Of a DNA stretch of 64,000 nt, positions 1-8,633 are shown piece after piece. The stretch's first letter is position 1. Every line of letters begins with the position of its first letter. The notes under the pieces are model-generated. The model did no database searches, was not told the origin of the DNA, and saw nothing but the letters and a program-made list of their open reading frames with translations. Origin of the DNA: Nocardia salmonicida NBRC 13393 (GTDB lineage Bacteria; Actinomycetota; Actinomycetes; Mycobacteriales; Mycobacteriaceae); contig NZ_BDBR01000008.1 of NCBI RefSeq assembly GCF_001613085.1, positions 310,001 to 374,000 of the forward strand. Direction: 5' to 3'. A program made the translations under genes and the position numbers.

Positions 1-374
1 TCGAGGCCATGGGCGCGCGGATCGGTGAGTGGGCCGATGGTGCGGGTGAACTCGACGAAGGAGTTGGGCCAGCCGTGGGTCAGCAGCAGCGGCACCGCGT
101 CGGGCTCGGGGGAGCGAACGTGCACGAAATGGACATCGAGGCCGTCGATCTCGGTGATGAACTGGGGAAACGCATTCAGCGCGGCTTCTTGTGCCCGCCA
201 ATCGAATTCGTGCACCCAGTACTGGGCGAGCTCGCGCAGGTACTCGGCTGGGATGCCGCGCTCCCAGCCTTCGCCCGGCAGTTGAGCCGCCCAGCGCGCC
301 CTGCTCAGCCGGTCGTACAGGTCGTCGATCTCGGACTGAAGGATGTCGATGCGGAACGGGCGAATGGTGCTCAT
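1..374 (-). CDS. Epoxide hydrolase, N-terminal part (cut by window edge)
   Basis: Only the first 124 residues are in the window. They match the N-terminal domain of microsomal-type epoxide hydrolases, alpha/beta-hydrolases that open epoxides to diols: the start [11 protein letters not shown], a lid-like helical segment with RARW and a WVHEFDWR stretch, then the core strand [13 protein letters not shown] and the HGWPNS oxyanion-hole motif near residue 105. The catalytic Asp, His and acid lie beyond the edge. The start is the ATG at 374, preceded by a GAGGAG ribosome-binding site. It is divergent from the WYL regulator at 460, with an inverted repeat between them, so it is probably that regulator's target. 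Family assignment is secure; substrate unknown. Confidence 0.85.
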   Translation of the reverse strand, partial: MSTIRPFRIDILQSEIDDLYDRLSRARWAAQLPGEGWERGIPAEYLRELAQYWVHEFDWRAQEAALNAFPQFITEIDGLDVHFVHVRSPEPDAVPLLLTHGWPNSFVEFTRTIGPLTDPRAHGL

Positions 375-415
375 CGGAACTCCTCGTTGTCGGTGTGATT
401 CCGACGCTACGAATC

Positions 416-440
416 ATCTAGGACAGGTTCGGTCCTAGAT
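416..440. promoter_or_regulatory. Palindromic operator between epoxide hydrolase and WYL regulator
   Basis: Perfect inverted repeat ATCTAGGAC-N7-GTCCTAGAT (9-bp arms) in the 85-bp divergent intergenic region. The position suggests a binding site for the adjacent HTH/WYL regulator controlling both genes; this is inferred from location and symmetry only. Confidence 0.6.
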
Positions 441-459
441 ATCCGGCAGAATCGAGAAC

Positions 460-1416
460 ATGACCGACACCGCCGCCCGCCTGCTCTCCCTGCTGCAGAT
501 GCCACGGGAGTGGCCGGGCAGCGAACTGGCCGATCGGCTCGGCGTCACCGACCGGACCGTGCGACGCGACGTCGACCGGCTGCGCGAGCTGGGGTACCCG
601 GTGGTCGCGGCGATGGGTGCCGCCGGTGGGTACCGGCTCACCGCGGGTTCGGCGCTGCCGCCGTTGATCCTCGACGCGGACGAGGCGGTCGCGGTGGCTG
701 TCGGGCTGAGAGTCGCTGCGGGACAAGCGGTCGCGGGCATCGAGGACGCCTCGGTGCGGGCCTTGACCAAGCTCGAGCAAGTCCTGCCGACGAAACTGCG
801 CAGACGGGTGCGCGTGGTCGGTTCGGCGGTCGCGGTCCGCGCGGGCGAGGGCCCGACCGTCGACCCCGAGGTCCTCACCACCCTCGCCGCCGCTGTCACC
901 AACCGAGAACGCCTGCGCTTCACCTACCGTGACGCCACCGGCGCCGAATCCCGCCGCCACACCGAGCCCGCCGGTGTCGTCGCAGCGGGCCGCCGCTGGT
1001 ACCTCGTCGCCTACGACCTCGACCGCGACGCCTGGCGCGGCTACCGCGCCGACCGCATCGAAACCCCCCACCCCACCGGCGCCCGCACCACCCCCCGCGA
1101 CCTCCCCGCCGCCGACCCGGCCGACTACGTCGCAGGCCGCCGAACCGACTGGGCCACAACCGAATACCACGTCGACGTCACCATCGAAGCACCACACGGC
1201 CGCATTGCGGGCCGCCTCGGCGAAGAACCGAACACCCTGCACGCCGTCGGCGACACCACGTGCCGCCTCACCGCCACCCGAGACGACGACCCCGCATGGC
1301 TCGCCACCCAGCTGACCACTCTCGGTGTCCCCTTCCACGTACACAATTCGCCCGAACTGGCCGCGAGTATGCGCACCCTCGTGCACCGCCTGACCGCCGC
1401 CCTGCCGACCGGGTAA
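460..1416 (+). CDS. HTH/WYL-domain transcriptional regulator (YafY type)
   Basis: 318 residues. Residues about 1-60 form a DeoR-like winged helix (recognition helix around VTDRTVRRDVDRLRELGYPV, then a GGYRL wing). Residues about 135-210 form a WYL domain (RLRFTYRD...GRRWYLVAYDLDRDAWRGYRADRIE), followed by the C-terminal WCX-type extension. WYL domains bind ligands, often nucleotides or nucleic acids, and switch the HTH; these regulators control single enzymes or, in some families, phage-defence loci. The start is the ATG at 460, 19 bp past the palindrome. It is divergent from an epoxide hydrolase. Which genes it controls beyond this pair is unknown. Confidence 0.9.
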   Translation: MTDTAARLLSLLQMPREWPGSELADRLGVTDRTVRRDVDRLRELGYPVVAAMGAAGGYRLTAGSALPPLILDADEAVAVAVGLRVAAGQAVAGIEDASVRALTKLEQVLPTKLRRRVRVVGSAVAVRAGEGPTVDPEVLTTLAAAVTNRERLRFTYRDATGAESRRHTEPAGVVAAGRRWYLVAYDLDRDAWRGYRADRIETPHPTGARTTPRDLPAADPADYVAGRRTDWATTEYHVDVTIEAPHGRIAGRLGEEPNTLHAVGDTTCRLTATRDDDPAWLATQLTTLGVPFHVHNSPELAASMRTLVHRLTAALPTG

Positions 1417-1449
1417 CCCGGCCACCATCGCGCACCCGCAGAGTAGGTT

Positions 1450-2421
1450 ATGGCTATGGCCGAGCAACCCTCGAACCCGCACGACGCCTTCGCGCGCCAC
1501 ATTCTCGGCCGAACGGTCAACGCGGCCTCGGAATTACGCGCTGTCCTGCCCGAACACATTGTGCAGCGGGCGAACTGGAATACCCTTCGTTTGCTCCCGG
1601 GTAGTTACGTCTCACCGCAACTGCGGTCGCGTTACAGCGACCTGCCGTTCTCGGTCGAACTCGACGGCGACGACGCCATCATCTACGTGCTGATCGAACA
1701 CCAGAGCAGTAGCGACCATCTGATGCCGCTGCGACTGATGGAGTACATGGTCAACATCTGGACCCGCTATGTCGACGCATACCCCAAGACGCGAACACTG
1801 CCGATCGTCGTTCCGGTGGTGATCCATGCGAGTCCGCGCGGGCATCGATGGGCGGCACCGACGGAGCTTTCGCAACTGTTCGCCGCCTCCGTGCCGCTGC
1901 TGGATTCACTGGGTGATGTGGTCCCGCGGATGCGGTTCATTCTCGACGACATGGCGAGCGTCGACCTGGCCGAGCTACAGAAGCGGCCACTGACGCCCGC
2001 GGTCCGGGTGATGTTGTTCCTTCAGCGCCACGCCTCCGGCAGAACAGACCTGGGGATCACGATGATGCCACTGGTTCCGGACCTGTCAGCCATGGCGGAA
2101 AGCCCGGACGGTGACCGTGACCTGCAAGCTGTGGTGACGTACATTATGACTGTCGGCGAAACAGATCCGTCGGACTTCGACCCGCTGATCGAGCGGCTCG
2201 AACCGCGGGCGAAGGAGGTCATTGTGACTACCGGGGAGATGCTTCGCGCTGAAGGCGAAGCCAAGGGTGAAGCCAACCTTCTGATCCGACTGCTCGGGCG
2301 TAAGTTCGGTGAACTGTCCGAATCGACCATTCGTCAGGTCAGGGCGGCGAGCCCCGGCGAACTGCATCGCTGGGCCGACCAGATTCTTACCGCGTCGACC
2401 ATCGAGGACACTCTCGCCTGA
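1450..2421 (+). CDS. Rpn/YhgA-like PD-(D/E)XK nuclease family protein
   Basis: 323 residues. The N-terminal two thirds match the Rpn (recombination-promoting nuclease, formerly 'transposase YhgA-like') family: HDAFARHILGR near the start, LRLLPGSYVSP, then the nuclease core with SDLPFSVEL, an acidic strand and the signature LIEHQSS (the E-x-Q form of the PD-(D/E)XK motif), followed by RLMEYMVNIW. The C-terminus (MLRAEGEAKGEANLLIRLLGRKFG and onward) resembles the DUF4351-type tail. Known Rpn proteins are Ca/Mg-dependent DNA endonucleases; some have been linked to phage defence. Starts at 1450 or 1456; a TAGGTT -10-like box 6 nt before 1456 would fit a leaderless transcript. Not a functional transposase: no terminal repeats are visible. 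Confidence 0.85.
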   Translation: MAMAEQPSNPHDAFARHILGRTVNAASELRAVLPEHIVQRANWNTLRLLPGSYVSPQLRSRYSDLPFSVELDGDDAIIYVLIEHQSSSDHLMPLRLMEYMVNIWTRYVDAYPKTRTLPIVVPVVIHASPRGHRWAAPTELSQLFAASVPLLDSLGDVVPRMRFILDDMASVDLAELQKRPLTPAVRVMLFLQRHASGRTDLGITMMPLVPDLSAMAESPDGDRDLQAVVTYIMTVGETDPSDFDPLIERLEPRAKEVIVTTGEMLRAEGEAKGEANLLIRLLGRKFGELSESTIRQVRAASPGELHRWADQILTASTIEDTLA

Positions 2422-2780
2422 GTCGTTGCGGCTGCTGCCGTGAGCTCTTGCCCTGCCGAAATCAGCACCGGTGGATCCGGGGATGCCTGATATGGAAGTC
2501 GTCTGCCGCACACTCGGCAAGGGTGATTCTGGCCAACTCCTACTGGAGTCGCGTACGACGAACTGGTCGGGTGGCTCGGCAACGGGCCCGCCATGGAAGC
2601 GGTGGCCGCGGCCTTCGACCGGACCGAGGATCTCGACCTGCTCGACTTGCTCGCCCAGACCCACGATGTCCTCGAGCGGGCTCGACCGGTCACCCGCGCC
2701 TCGTAGGCGGTCGCGTGCCTACGAGGCGGCTCCTGACCGCAGGTGTCACGCGCTCACTGCGCTACGGCACCCGCGCCGGA
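2422..2780. other. Gap with a short gene remnant
   Basis: No complete gene is seen in these 359 bp. A plus-strand open stretch from about 2533 to the TAG at 2704-2706 reads as natural protein (YDELVGWLGNGPAMEAVAAA, then DLDLLDLLAQTHDVLERARP) but has no convincing start or ribosome-binding site and matches no family I know. It is probably the degraded 3' end of a lost gene. Confidence 0.4.
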
Positions 2781-3209
2781 TCAGGGGCGGGCGGCGAGGG
2801 CTTCGACCTCGAACAGCACATCGGGAGTGGCGAGGCTCGCGACGCCGATGAGGGTCTGAGTGGGTGGGGTCGTGCCCCAGTTCGCCTGGACAGCGGCGGC
2901 GATGGGGCCGAGTTTGCTGACGTCGTGATTCACGACATAGGTCCGAAGCTGGACGACGTGGCCGAGGTCGAGGCCGTGGGCGGCCAGGGCGGTGGCGATG
3001 TTGCGGAAGGTCTGGTCGACCTGGTCGGTGAAGTCCGGGGAGACGACCGCGCCGTCGGGTCGGGAGCCGTACTGACCCGAGACGAGAATCAGCTCCGTTC
3101 CCGCGGGGACGACGGCGGTATGGCTGTAGCCGAAGGGAATCGGATCGTGCAGGCCGTCGGGGTTGACGACGGTGTGGGTCGGGCGGGGTGCGTGCTCGGT
3201 GTTCGTCAT
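2781..3209 (-). CDS. RidA/YjgF-family protein
   Basis: 142 residues. It matches the Rid (YjgF/YER057c/UK114) superfamily: an N-terminal PFGYSHTAVVPAG strand region, LILVSGQYG, DQVDQTFRNIATALAAHGLDLGHVVQLRTYV and a C-terminal PTQTLIGVASLATPDVLFEVEA. Archetypal RidA hydrolyses reactive 2-aminoacrylate and other enamines/imines; many paralogues have other or unknown substrates. The start at 3209 gives the typical length; a longer upstream reading would run through the operator. It is divergent from the WYL regulator at 3273, with a perfect 18-bp inverted repeat between, so that regulator very likely controls it. Subfamily not assigned. Confidence 0.85.
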   Translation of the reverse strand: MTNTEHAPRPTHTVVNPDGLHDPIPFGYSHTAVVPAGTELILVSGQYGSRPDGAVVSPDFTDQVDQTFRNIATALAAHGLDLGHVVQLRTYVVNHDVSKLGPIAAAVQANWGTTPPTQTLIGVASLATPDVLFEVEALAARP

Positions 3210-3220
3210 GCCGATGAACC

Positions 3221-3261
3221 TGCCAGGAATACACGACATCCTGTGTCGTGTATTCCTGGCA
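3221..3261. promoter_or_regulatory. Long perfect palindrome between ridA-like gene and WYL regulator
   Basis: Arms TGCCAGGAATACACGACA (3221-3238) and its exact reverse complement (3244-3261), spacer TCCTG. It fills the divergent promoter region, 11 bp from the RidA start and 11 bp from the regulator start. Best read as the operator for the adjacent WYL regulator; transcription of either gene must cross or start in it. Confidence 0.75.
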
Positions 3262-3272
3262 TAGTTTTTCCC

Positions 3273-4253
3273 ATGCGAGCTGACCGGTTGGTCTCCCTGG
3301 TGCTCCTGCTGCGTCGCCACGGTCGGCTGTCGGCCGAAACCCTCGCGCGCGAGCTGGAGGTGTCCACCCGCACCGTGCTGCGCGACATCGAGGCGCTGTC
3401 CACCGCCGGCGTGCCTGTCTACGCCGAACGCGGCAGGCACGGTGGTTTCGCGTTGTTGCCCGGGTTCCGGACCGAGCTCACCGGGCTGAATCACGACGAG
3501 GCGCTGGCGTTGCTGATCGCTGGATCACGGCGTGGCGCACAGGCATTCGGGCTCGGCTCGGCGCTCGCGTCGGCCATGCTCAAGGTGGTCGACGCGCTGC
3601 CCGAGAACTATCGGGAGATCGCGAGCGACGCGGCCGAGCGATTGCTCATCGACCCGGAGACCGATCTTCTGTCGCGGCGGCTGGACACCGAGGACCTGTC
3701 CGACACCATCGTGACCGAGGTCAGGCGCGCGGTGCTCGCCGGACACAAGCTGCGCATCGACTACGCGGCCGTCGGCAATGCCGCCGCATGGCGCACGGTC
3801 GACCCGATCGGCCTGGTCACCGTCCGAGGCCAAGGCTATTTGCTCGCGACGAGATCCGGCGCCGACCGTACTTACCGACTGTCGCGGATCGTGGCCGCCG
3901 AGGAGCTCGACGAACCCGCACAGCGATCGGACCGGGTCGATCTGGATCAGGCCTGGCAGCAACGCAGCGCGCAATTTCGTGCCGGTGGCGACCTGGTCAC
4001 CGTGCAGGTTCGGGTGAACCCGGTCCGGCGCGAGGAACTGGTCGGCACCGCGCTGGCTGTCCACAGCGAGGAGACGGACGACGACGGCGTGCTGCGGCTG
4101 GAGGTCACCTTCCAGGATTCCAGACATGCCGAATGGGCGATGTGGCAGCTCGCCGCGGACGCGGAGGTGCTGGCTCCACCGTGGTTGCGCGACTCCCTGC
4201 GCAAGCGTGCCGCCGCACTCGCCACGTGCTACGAAACGTCATCCGGCAGTTGA
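3273..4253 (+). CDS. HTH/WYL-domain transcriptional regulator
   Basis: 326 residues, starting MRADRLVSLVLLLRRHGRLS. The N-terminal winged helix (LARELEVSTRTVLRDIEALS, GRHGGFALLPGFRTELTGL) is of DeoR/YafY type. The WYL region is around residues 145-210 (AGHKLRIDYA...DPIGLVTVRGQGYLLATRSG), followed by the C-terminal WCX-like domain ending near ETSSGS. ATG at 3273 lies directly behind the large palindrome. Its 3' end is only 22 bp from the 3' end of the convergent jetC, exactly where a jetD gene would be expected. It may regulate only the ridA-like gene, or the whole island. Confidence 0.9.
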   Translation: MRADRLVSLVLLLRRHGRLSAETLARELEVSTRTVLRDIEALSTAGVPVYAERGRHGGFALLPGFRTELTGLNHDEALALLIAGSRRGAQAFGLGSALASAMLKVVDALPENYREIASDAAERLLIDPETDLLSRRLDTEDLSDTIVTEVRRAVLAGHKLRIDYAAVGNAAAWRTVDPIGLVTVRGQGYLLATRSGADRTYRLSRIVAAEELDEPAQRSDRVDLDQAWQQRSAQFRAGGDLVTVQVRVNPVRREELVGTALAVHSEETDDDGVLRLEVTFQDSRHAEWAMWQLAADAEVLAPPWLRDSLRKRAAALATCYETSSGS

Positions 4254-4275
4254 TGGGCCGCAGAGACCCGCGAGT

Positions 4276-7200
4276 TCAGCCCACTGGTGCCGGTTCGCCG
4301 GGCATGCCCTCCAGCGTCAACCCGCCCTCGATGGTGTTGGGAACGCGACGGCGGTTGGGAGAGCCCAGTGCCGTGGTGAGGTCGCCGCCGTCGTGTTCGG
4401 CGAGGAGCTCACCGCTGTCCCAGACGAGAAGTGTCGCGCTGACAGTATTTTCGGCGGTGGAATGAGCCAGGTCGTAATGCGCGCAGCCGGGGACGTGGGC
4501 GTAGGTGATCCACAGGTCGTAACCGGTCATGAACAGGTCGAGGTCGAATTGCACGCTGAGGCTGAGCAATTCGCTGCGACCGTTGTCGTCGACGCCGGCG
4601 AAGGCTTCGTCGAGGGCCAGCAGGCGGGGAGCCTGCGGATCGGCCGAGTCGAGCATCACGTGGGCGGCGGCGAAGAGGGGAAGGTGCAGCGAGACCGACT
4701 GTTCGCCGCCGGAGAGGGCGCTGTGGCGGGCGACGGTGAGTTTGTCCTCGGTGCCGTCGCCGGAGATGAGGGTGAAGGAGAAGACTCGCCAGGTGCGGTA
4801 ATCGAGGGTGGCGGCGAGGATTTCGGGGTACGAGCGTTCCGGGTGCGCGGTGCGGGCGGCGCGGATCTCGGCCGCGAAATGGGCGCGGACCGAGCCGAGG
4901 TCTTCCGAACTGAGGGCGGTGGTGTCGCGGTCGAGGAGTTTGCATATCGAGCGCGCGGACTCCGACAGGCCGTCGGCGAGGATCCAGTGCACGCCGATGG
5001 TGTTGCCCGACGACATCCGCCGCTGCTTCATCTCCGCGCCCATGCGGGAGATGAGTTCGCGAGCGTCGGTGGTGCGTTCGTGAATCTGCTGGGCCAGGCC
5101 CGTGAGCAGCGCGTCTTCGAGGATGCGGCGTTCGGCGTCGGTGAGCAGTAGTTCCTGGTCACGGCGGGCGGCGTCGATGCGGGCGGCGAAGTCGGCGAGG
5201 GCGGCCTGACCGTTCTCGTCGTGGACGGCGACGACGGTGAGCCCGTCGGCGGCGTCCCAGTTCAGACGGTAGTCGCGACCGGATGCGGTGAGCGCGGCGT
5301 CGAATTCCTGGAGTGCGCTGGTCACCGCGGACCGCGTGGACTTGCGACCGGCCTCGGTGGCGCGCACCTGGCTGGTGGCGGTGTCGAGGTCGGCGAACAG
5401 GCCCGCCACCTCATCGGGCAGCACCACCGGGTCGGTTTCCGGGCCCGCGGCGACGATGCGGTACTGCAGCTGTTCCGGGGTGGACCAGGCGGCATCGCTG
5501 CTGGGCCAACGGTGTTCGACCGAGGCGCCGAGCAGGCTCAGCAGGTCGGGGCGGGCATAGGGGGCCAGCGAACGCACCTCGCCGAGTACCTCGGTGAGCG
5601 CGGTGGCGAGCGCTTCGTTGGCGGTGCGATAGGCGGCCTCGGCGTCGCCGACCGCCTCGATGGCGGCATTGGCGGCCTTGCGCGCGGCCCGCTGTTCGGC
5701 CTTGGCGGCCTCGATGGCGCCACGGGCCAGCTCGAGGTCGCGGTCGATGTCGGCGGCGCCGGCGCCCAACGCCTCTCGCAGCGTTTCGAGTTTGCGTTGC
5801 TGTTCGGTATAGCCGAGCCGGGCCGCCTCGGCCTCTTCGGCGAACGCCTCGGCCAGTGCCCGCGCTTCGTCGTGCCGGTCGGCGCCCTCGCGTTCGCGTT
5901 CACGTTCCCGCTCGTGTTCGGCGCGAAGGCGGAGCAGTCCGGTGCCGGTGTTCTCGAAATGCCGGATAGCGGCGGCCAGTGCGTCGAGTTCGCGCGCCTC
6001 GCGGGGGGTTCGGTGTGCCGCGGCGGCGGCGCGAACCTTCTTGTCCAGGGCCGCGACTTCGGCGACGGCCTGGTCGAGTTCGCGCTCGGCCTGCGTCGCG
6101 GCCTCCACCCGCGAACGCATCAGACCGGCGGTTTCGGCTACGGCACGCAAGGCGGAGGTCACCGCCGACGGGCGCGGCAGAGCCTTGGCAGCCGCCGACA
6201 ACGCGGCCAATTGCGCAGTGGCCGAAGCATCTTCGGCTCGCGCGGCGTCGTGCTCGGCTGCGGCGGCTTCGATCGCCGCCTCGATCTCGGCGAGCCGGGA
6301 CTCACGCCTGCGGGCTCGCGCGGTCGTCCCGATGAACTCGGCCTCGGGCTTGTGGTGGTGGCCGACGAGAACGCCCTGTCGGAAGGATCCGGTGAGGCCG
6401 ACCACGACGTGCGGGGTGTCGGCCGTGGTCAGCGCGGTGAGCGTGGCCCCGGTGCACGCTGCGCCGGGGGTCGCCGTGGCGCGCGTCGTCGGGTCCGGGT
6501 CGGCGTCGTGGACAGCGATGGAGGCCAGCACGGCGGCGACAGTCTCGGTGGGAACCGTGAGCGCGGCGGAATCCTCTTCGACGACAAGGACATCGGCGAG
6601 CGTACGGCCGAGTGGACGCTGGTCGACCGGCAAGGGGAGCAGGAAGTGGTCGGAGTAGATGTCGGCGGGCAGGGTGGGGCCGCAAATCCAGCTGTCGAGC
6701 AGACCGCCGGACTGCAGCGCCGCTTCGATAGCAGCCGCATCCTGCGGGGACACCGAGTCAGCGAAGCGCACCAGCTGCCAGAGTGGAGCACCCGGAAGTC
6801 CTTCTCGGACAACGGTTCTGGTGGGGTGCGGTGGGGGAGCGTCGTCGCGCTGGGCGGCGATCTGTGTTCGTTCGGCAGCCAGTGCGTCGCGGCGGGCGGC
6901 CGCAGCGCTCGTGCGGGACCGAGCCTCCTGGCGGCGGGTGCGAATCTGTTCCTGCAACGGCTCGCATCGCTCGGCCAAAACCTCTGATGCCGAGCGAATA
7001 TCGGCCACTCCCGCACCGGCCAAGGCGGTGTCGAGCGCCTCGAACAAGCCCGCGGCACGACCTCGGTCGGCCACGGCGTCGACCGGCCCGCTACCAGCGC
7101 TTTCCGAGGGCACACCTTCGAGTTCGGCGACCGGTGCGAAAATCTCGGTGTTGGTGTTCCACCAGGTGCGCAGGGCAGTCGCGGATTCGCTGCGAGCCAG

Positions 7201-8631
7201 CGTAACTGCCGCTTCGGCGTGGGCTACTTCCGCGGCGGCGGAGTCACGCAGTTCGATCGCGCGTTCGGCGAGGCGTTCGGAACGGGTGCGGTCCGCGGCA
7301 GCGGTTTCCCACTTGCCCAGTGCCTTTCGAACGGCGCGGACATCGGCGTCGCGCTCTTCGGCGTGGCCGCGGACAGCCGCGGTGAACTGGTCGCCGCGGC
7401 CTTCGGCGCTGGGCGGAGTCCATTCGATTCCTGCCTCTTCGGCGGCGGCGCGGACCGCGTCTTCGCCGCGGACGAGGGCGGCTGCCGCGGTGCGCACCGC
7501 TTCGGTGGCCCGGGAGGCTTCTTCGGCGCGGCGTTGCAGGGTATGCGCGGCCTCGGCGGACTTGTCGCGGTGGGCCGCGGCGGAGGTTTCGAGGCGGCGG
7601 ACGGCGTCGGCCAAGTCGTCGAGTTGCTGTTTGCCCTCGTAGGCGCTGGAGCGTTGGAGGTTCTCGCGGTCGGCGATGGCCTGCTCGTAGGCGTGATCGG
7701 CGTTTTCGGCTCTGGTCTCGGCTTCGGTGCGGTCGGTTTCGCGACGGGTGCGCAGGGCCGTCGCGGCGAAGAGCGCGGTGGAGGCGTTGGTGACGGCATC
7801 GAGGCGGGTACGGAGCTGGTCGACATCGGTTTTCGCCTGCACCGCGAGGTATTTGCGGTACACGTCGACGAAACGGCGGGTGGCAGTGTCGGCCTGGACG
7901 AGGCCGTCGAGGGTCCGGCCGACCTCTTCCATATCGCTGAACGAGCGAGCGGCGTCGAGGATCAACTGCTCGTCGAGGGGGCGAAGGCCGTCGGTGAGGG
8001 CCTGGGAGAGCCCACGCGGGTCGAGGTTCTTGGCGAGCTGGGGCCTTCGTAGGGTGAGGATCAGGTTGATCAGCTGGTCGTAGCGCTGCACGCCGAGCCC
8101 GAACATTCGCGCGTCGATCGCCGCGCGGTACTCGACGGGACGGTCGACGATGGCGTCGCTGCCGATCTGCTCGGCCAGTTGTTTACGGGTGAGCGGACGG
8201 TCGTCGGGGCCGATGAGGGAGAAGTCCACCCCGGCGCGGCCGTCGGCGACGAAGTACCAGCGGGTCACCTTGTCCGAGGAGCGGGTGGCACGCATGCCGA
8301 TGCCGACGGTGACGGTTTCGGGATCGTCCCAGCTGCCGCGCGCGAACTCCATCCACACATACGAGTAGGCCGATTCCTGCTTGCGGTACAGCAGATTCGA
8401 CTTCATCGTGCGTTCTTCACCGGCGAACGGGTTCAGCCTGCGCGGTTCGATCCGCCCGTCCAGCACGAACGGGAACAGCACCTCCAGCGCCTTGGTCTTA
8501 CCGGAACCGTTGGGTCCGCGCAGCACCAGACGGCCGTCGGCGAAACTGAACTCCTGGTCGCGGTAGTCCCACAGATTGACGATGCCCGCCCGGGTCGGGA
8601 CGAACCGCACTCCGCCGTGAATGAGTGACAT
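4276..8631 (-). CDS. jetC: JetC, SMC-like ATPase of a type II Wadjet system (TIGR02680 family)
   Basis: 1451 residues, a giant SMC/MukB-like ATPase. Walker A GPNGSGKT is at about residues 39-46. Long Ala/Glu/Arg-rich coiled coils flank a central hinge-like segment, and the C-terminal head carries the signature ALSGGEQSVSLHLPLF (about 1305-1320) and Walker B RLLALDEAFAGVDD (about 1336-1349). All ATPase motifs look intact. In Wadjet, JetA/B/C form a condensin-like motor that extrudes plasmid DNA and hands it to the JetD nuclease. The start at 8631 (MSLIHGGVRF) lies 2 nt after the jetB stop; the longer reading upstream overlaps jetB and is rejected. The reading ends 22 bp before the convergent WYL gene, leaving no room for jetD. 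Confidence 0.9.
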   Translation of the reverse strand: MSLIHGGVRFVPTRAGIVNLWDYRDQEFSFADGRLVLRGPNGSGKTKALEVLFPFVLDGRIEPRRLNPFAGEERTMKSNLLYRKQESAYSYVWMEFARGSWDDPETVTVGIGMRATRSSDKVTRWYFVADGRAGVDFSLIGPDDRPLTRKQLAEQIGSDAIVDRPVEYRAAIDARMFGLGVQRYDQLINLILTLRRPQLAKNLDPRGLSQALTDGLRPLDEQLILDAARSFSDMEEVGRTLDGLVQADTATRRFVDVYRKYLAVQAKTDVDQLRTRLDAVTNASTALFAATALRTRRETDRTEAETRAENADHAYEQAIADRENLQRSSAYEGKQQLDDLADAVRRLETSAAAHRDKSAEAAHTLQRRAEEASRATEAVRTAAAALVRGEDAVRAAAEEAGIEWTPPSAEGRGDQFTAAVRGHAEERDADVRAVRKALGKWETAAADRTRSERLAERAIELRDSAAAEVAHAEAAVTLARSESATALRTWWNTNTEIFAPVAELEGVPSESAGSGPVDAVADRGRAAGLFEALDTALAGAGVADIRSASEVLAERCEPLQEQIRTRRQEARSRTSAAAARRDALAAERTQIAAQRDDAPPPHPTRTVVREGLPGAPLWQLVRFADSVSPQDAAAIEAALQSGGLLDSWICGPTLPADIYSDHFLLPLPVDQRPLGRTLADVLVVEEDSAALTVPTETVAAVLASIAVHDADPDPTTRATATPGAACTGATLTALTTADTPHVVVGLTGSFRQGVLVGHHHKPEAEFIGTTARARRRESRLAEIEAAIEAAAAEHDAARAEDASATAQLAALSAAAKALPRPSAVTSALRAVAETAGLMRSRVEAATQAERELDQAVAEVAALDKKVRAAAAAHRTPREARELDALAAAIRHFENTGTGLLRLRAEHEREREREREGADRHDEARALAEAFAEEAEAARLGYTEQQRKLETLREALGAGAADIDRDLELARGAIEAAKAEQRAARKAANAAIEAVGDAEAAYRTANEALATALTEVLGEVRSLAPYARPDLLSLLGASVEHRWPSSDAAWSTPEQLQYRIVAAGPETDPVVLPDEVAGLFADLDTATSQVRATEAGRKSTRSAVTSALQEFDAALTASGRDYRLNWDAADGLTVVAVHDENGQAALADFAARIDAARRDQELLLTDAERRILEDALLTGLAQQIHERTTDARELISRMGAEMKQRRMSSGNTIGVHWILADGLSESARSICKLLDRDTTALSSEDLGSVRAHFAAEIRAARTAHPERSYPEILAATLDYRTWRVFSFTLISGDGTEDKLTVARHSALSGGEQSVSLHLPLFAAAHVMLDSADPQAPRLLALDEAFAGVDDNGRSELLSLSVQFDLDLFMTGYDLWITYAHVPGCAHYDLAHSTAENTVSATLLVWDSGELLAEHDGGDLTTALGSPNRRRVPNTIEGGLTLEGMPGEPAPVG

Positions 8632-8633
8632 GC

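Noticed and set aside
1450..2421. Functional transposase or insertion sequence
   Set aside because: The family was once called transposase-like, but no terminal inverted repeats or target duplications are visible and the fold is a PD-(D/E)XK nuclease.
2448..4253. N-terminally extended WYL regulator
   Set aside because: The extension would cover the RidA gene's antisense strand and the palindrome; the MRADRL start fits the family.
5221..6987. Long plus-strand open frame opposite jetC
   Set aside because: Gly/Arg-rich shadow of high-GC coding DNA; jetC on the other strand has all conserved motifs and normal codon use.
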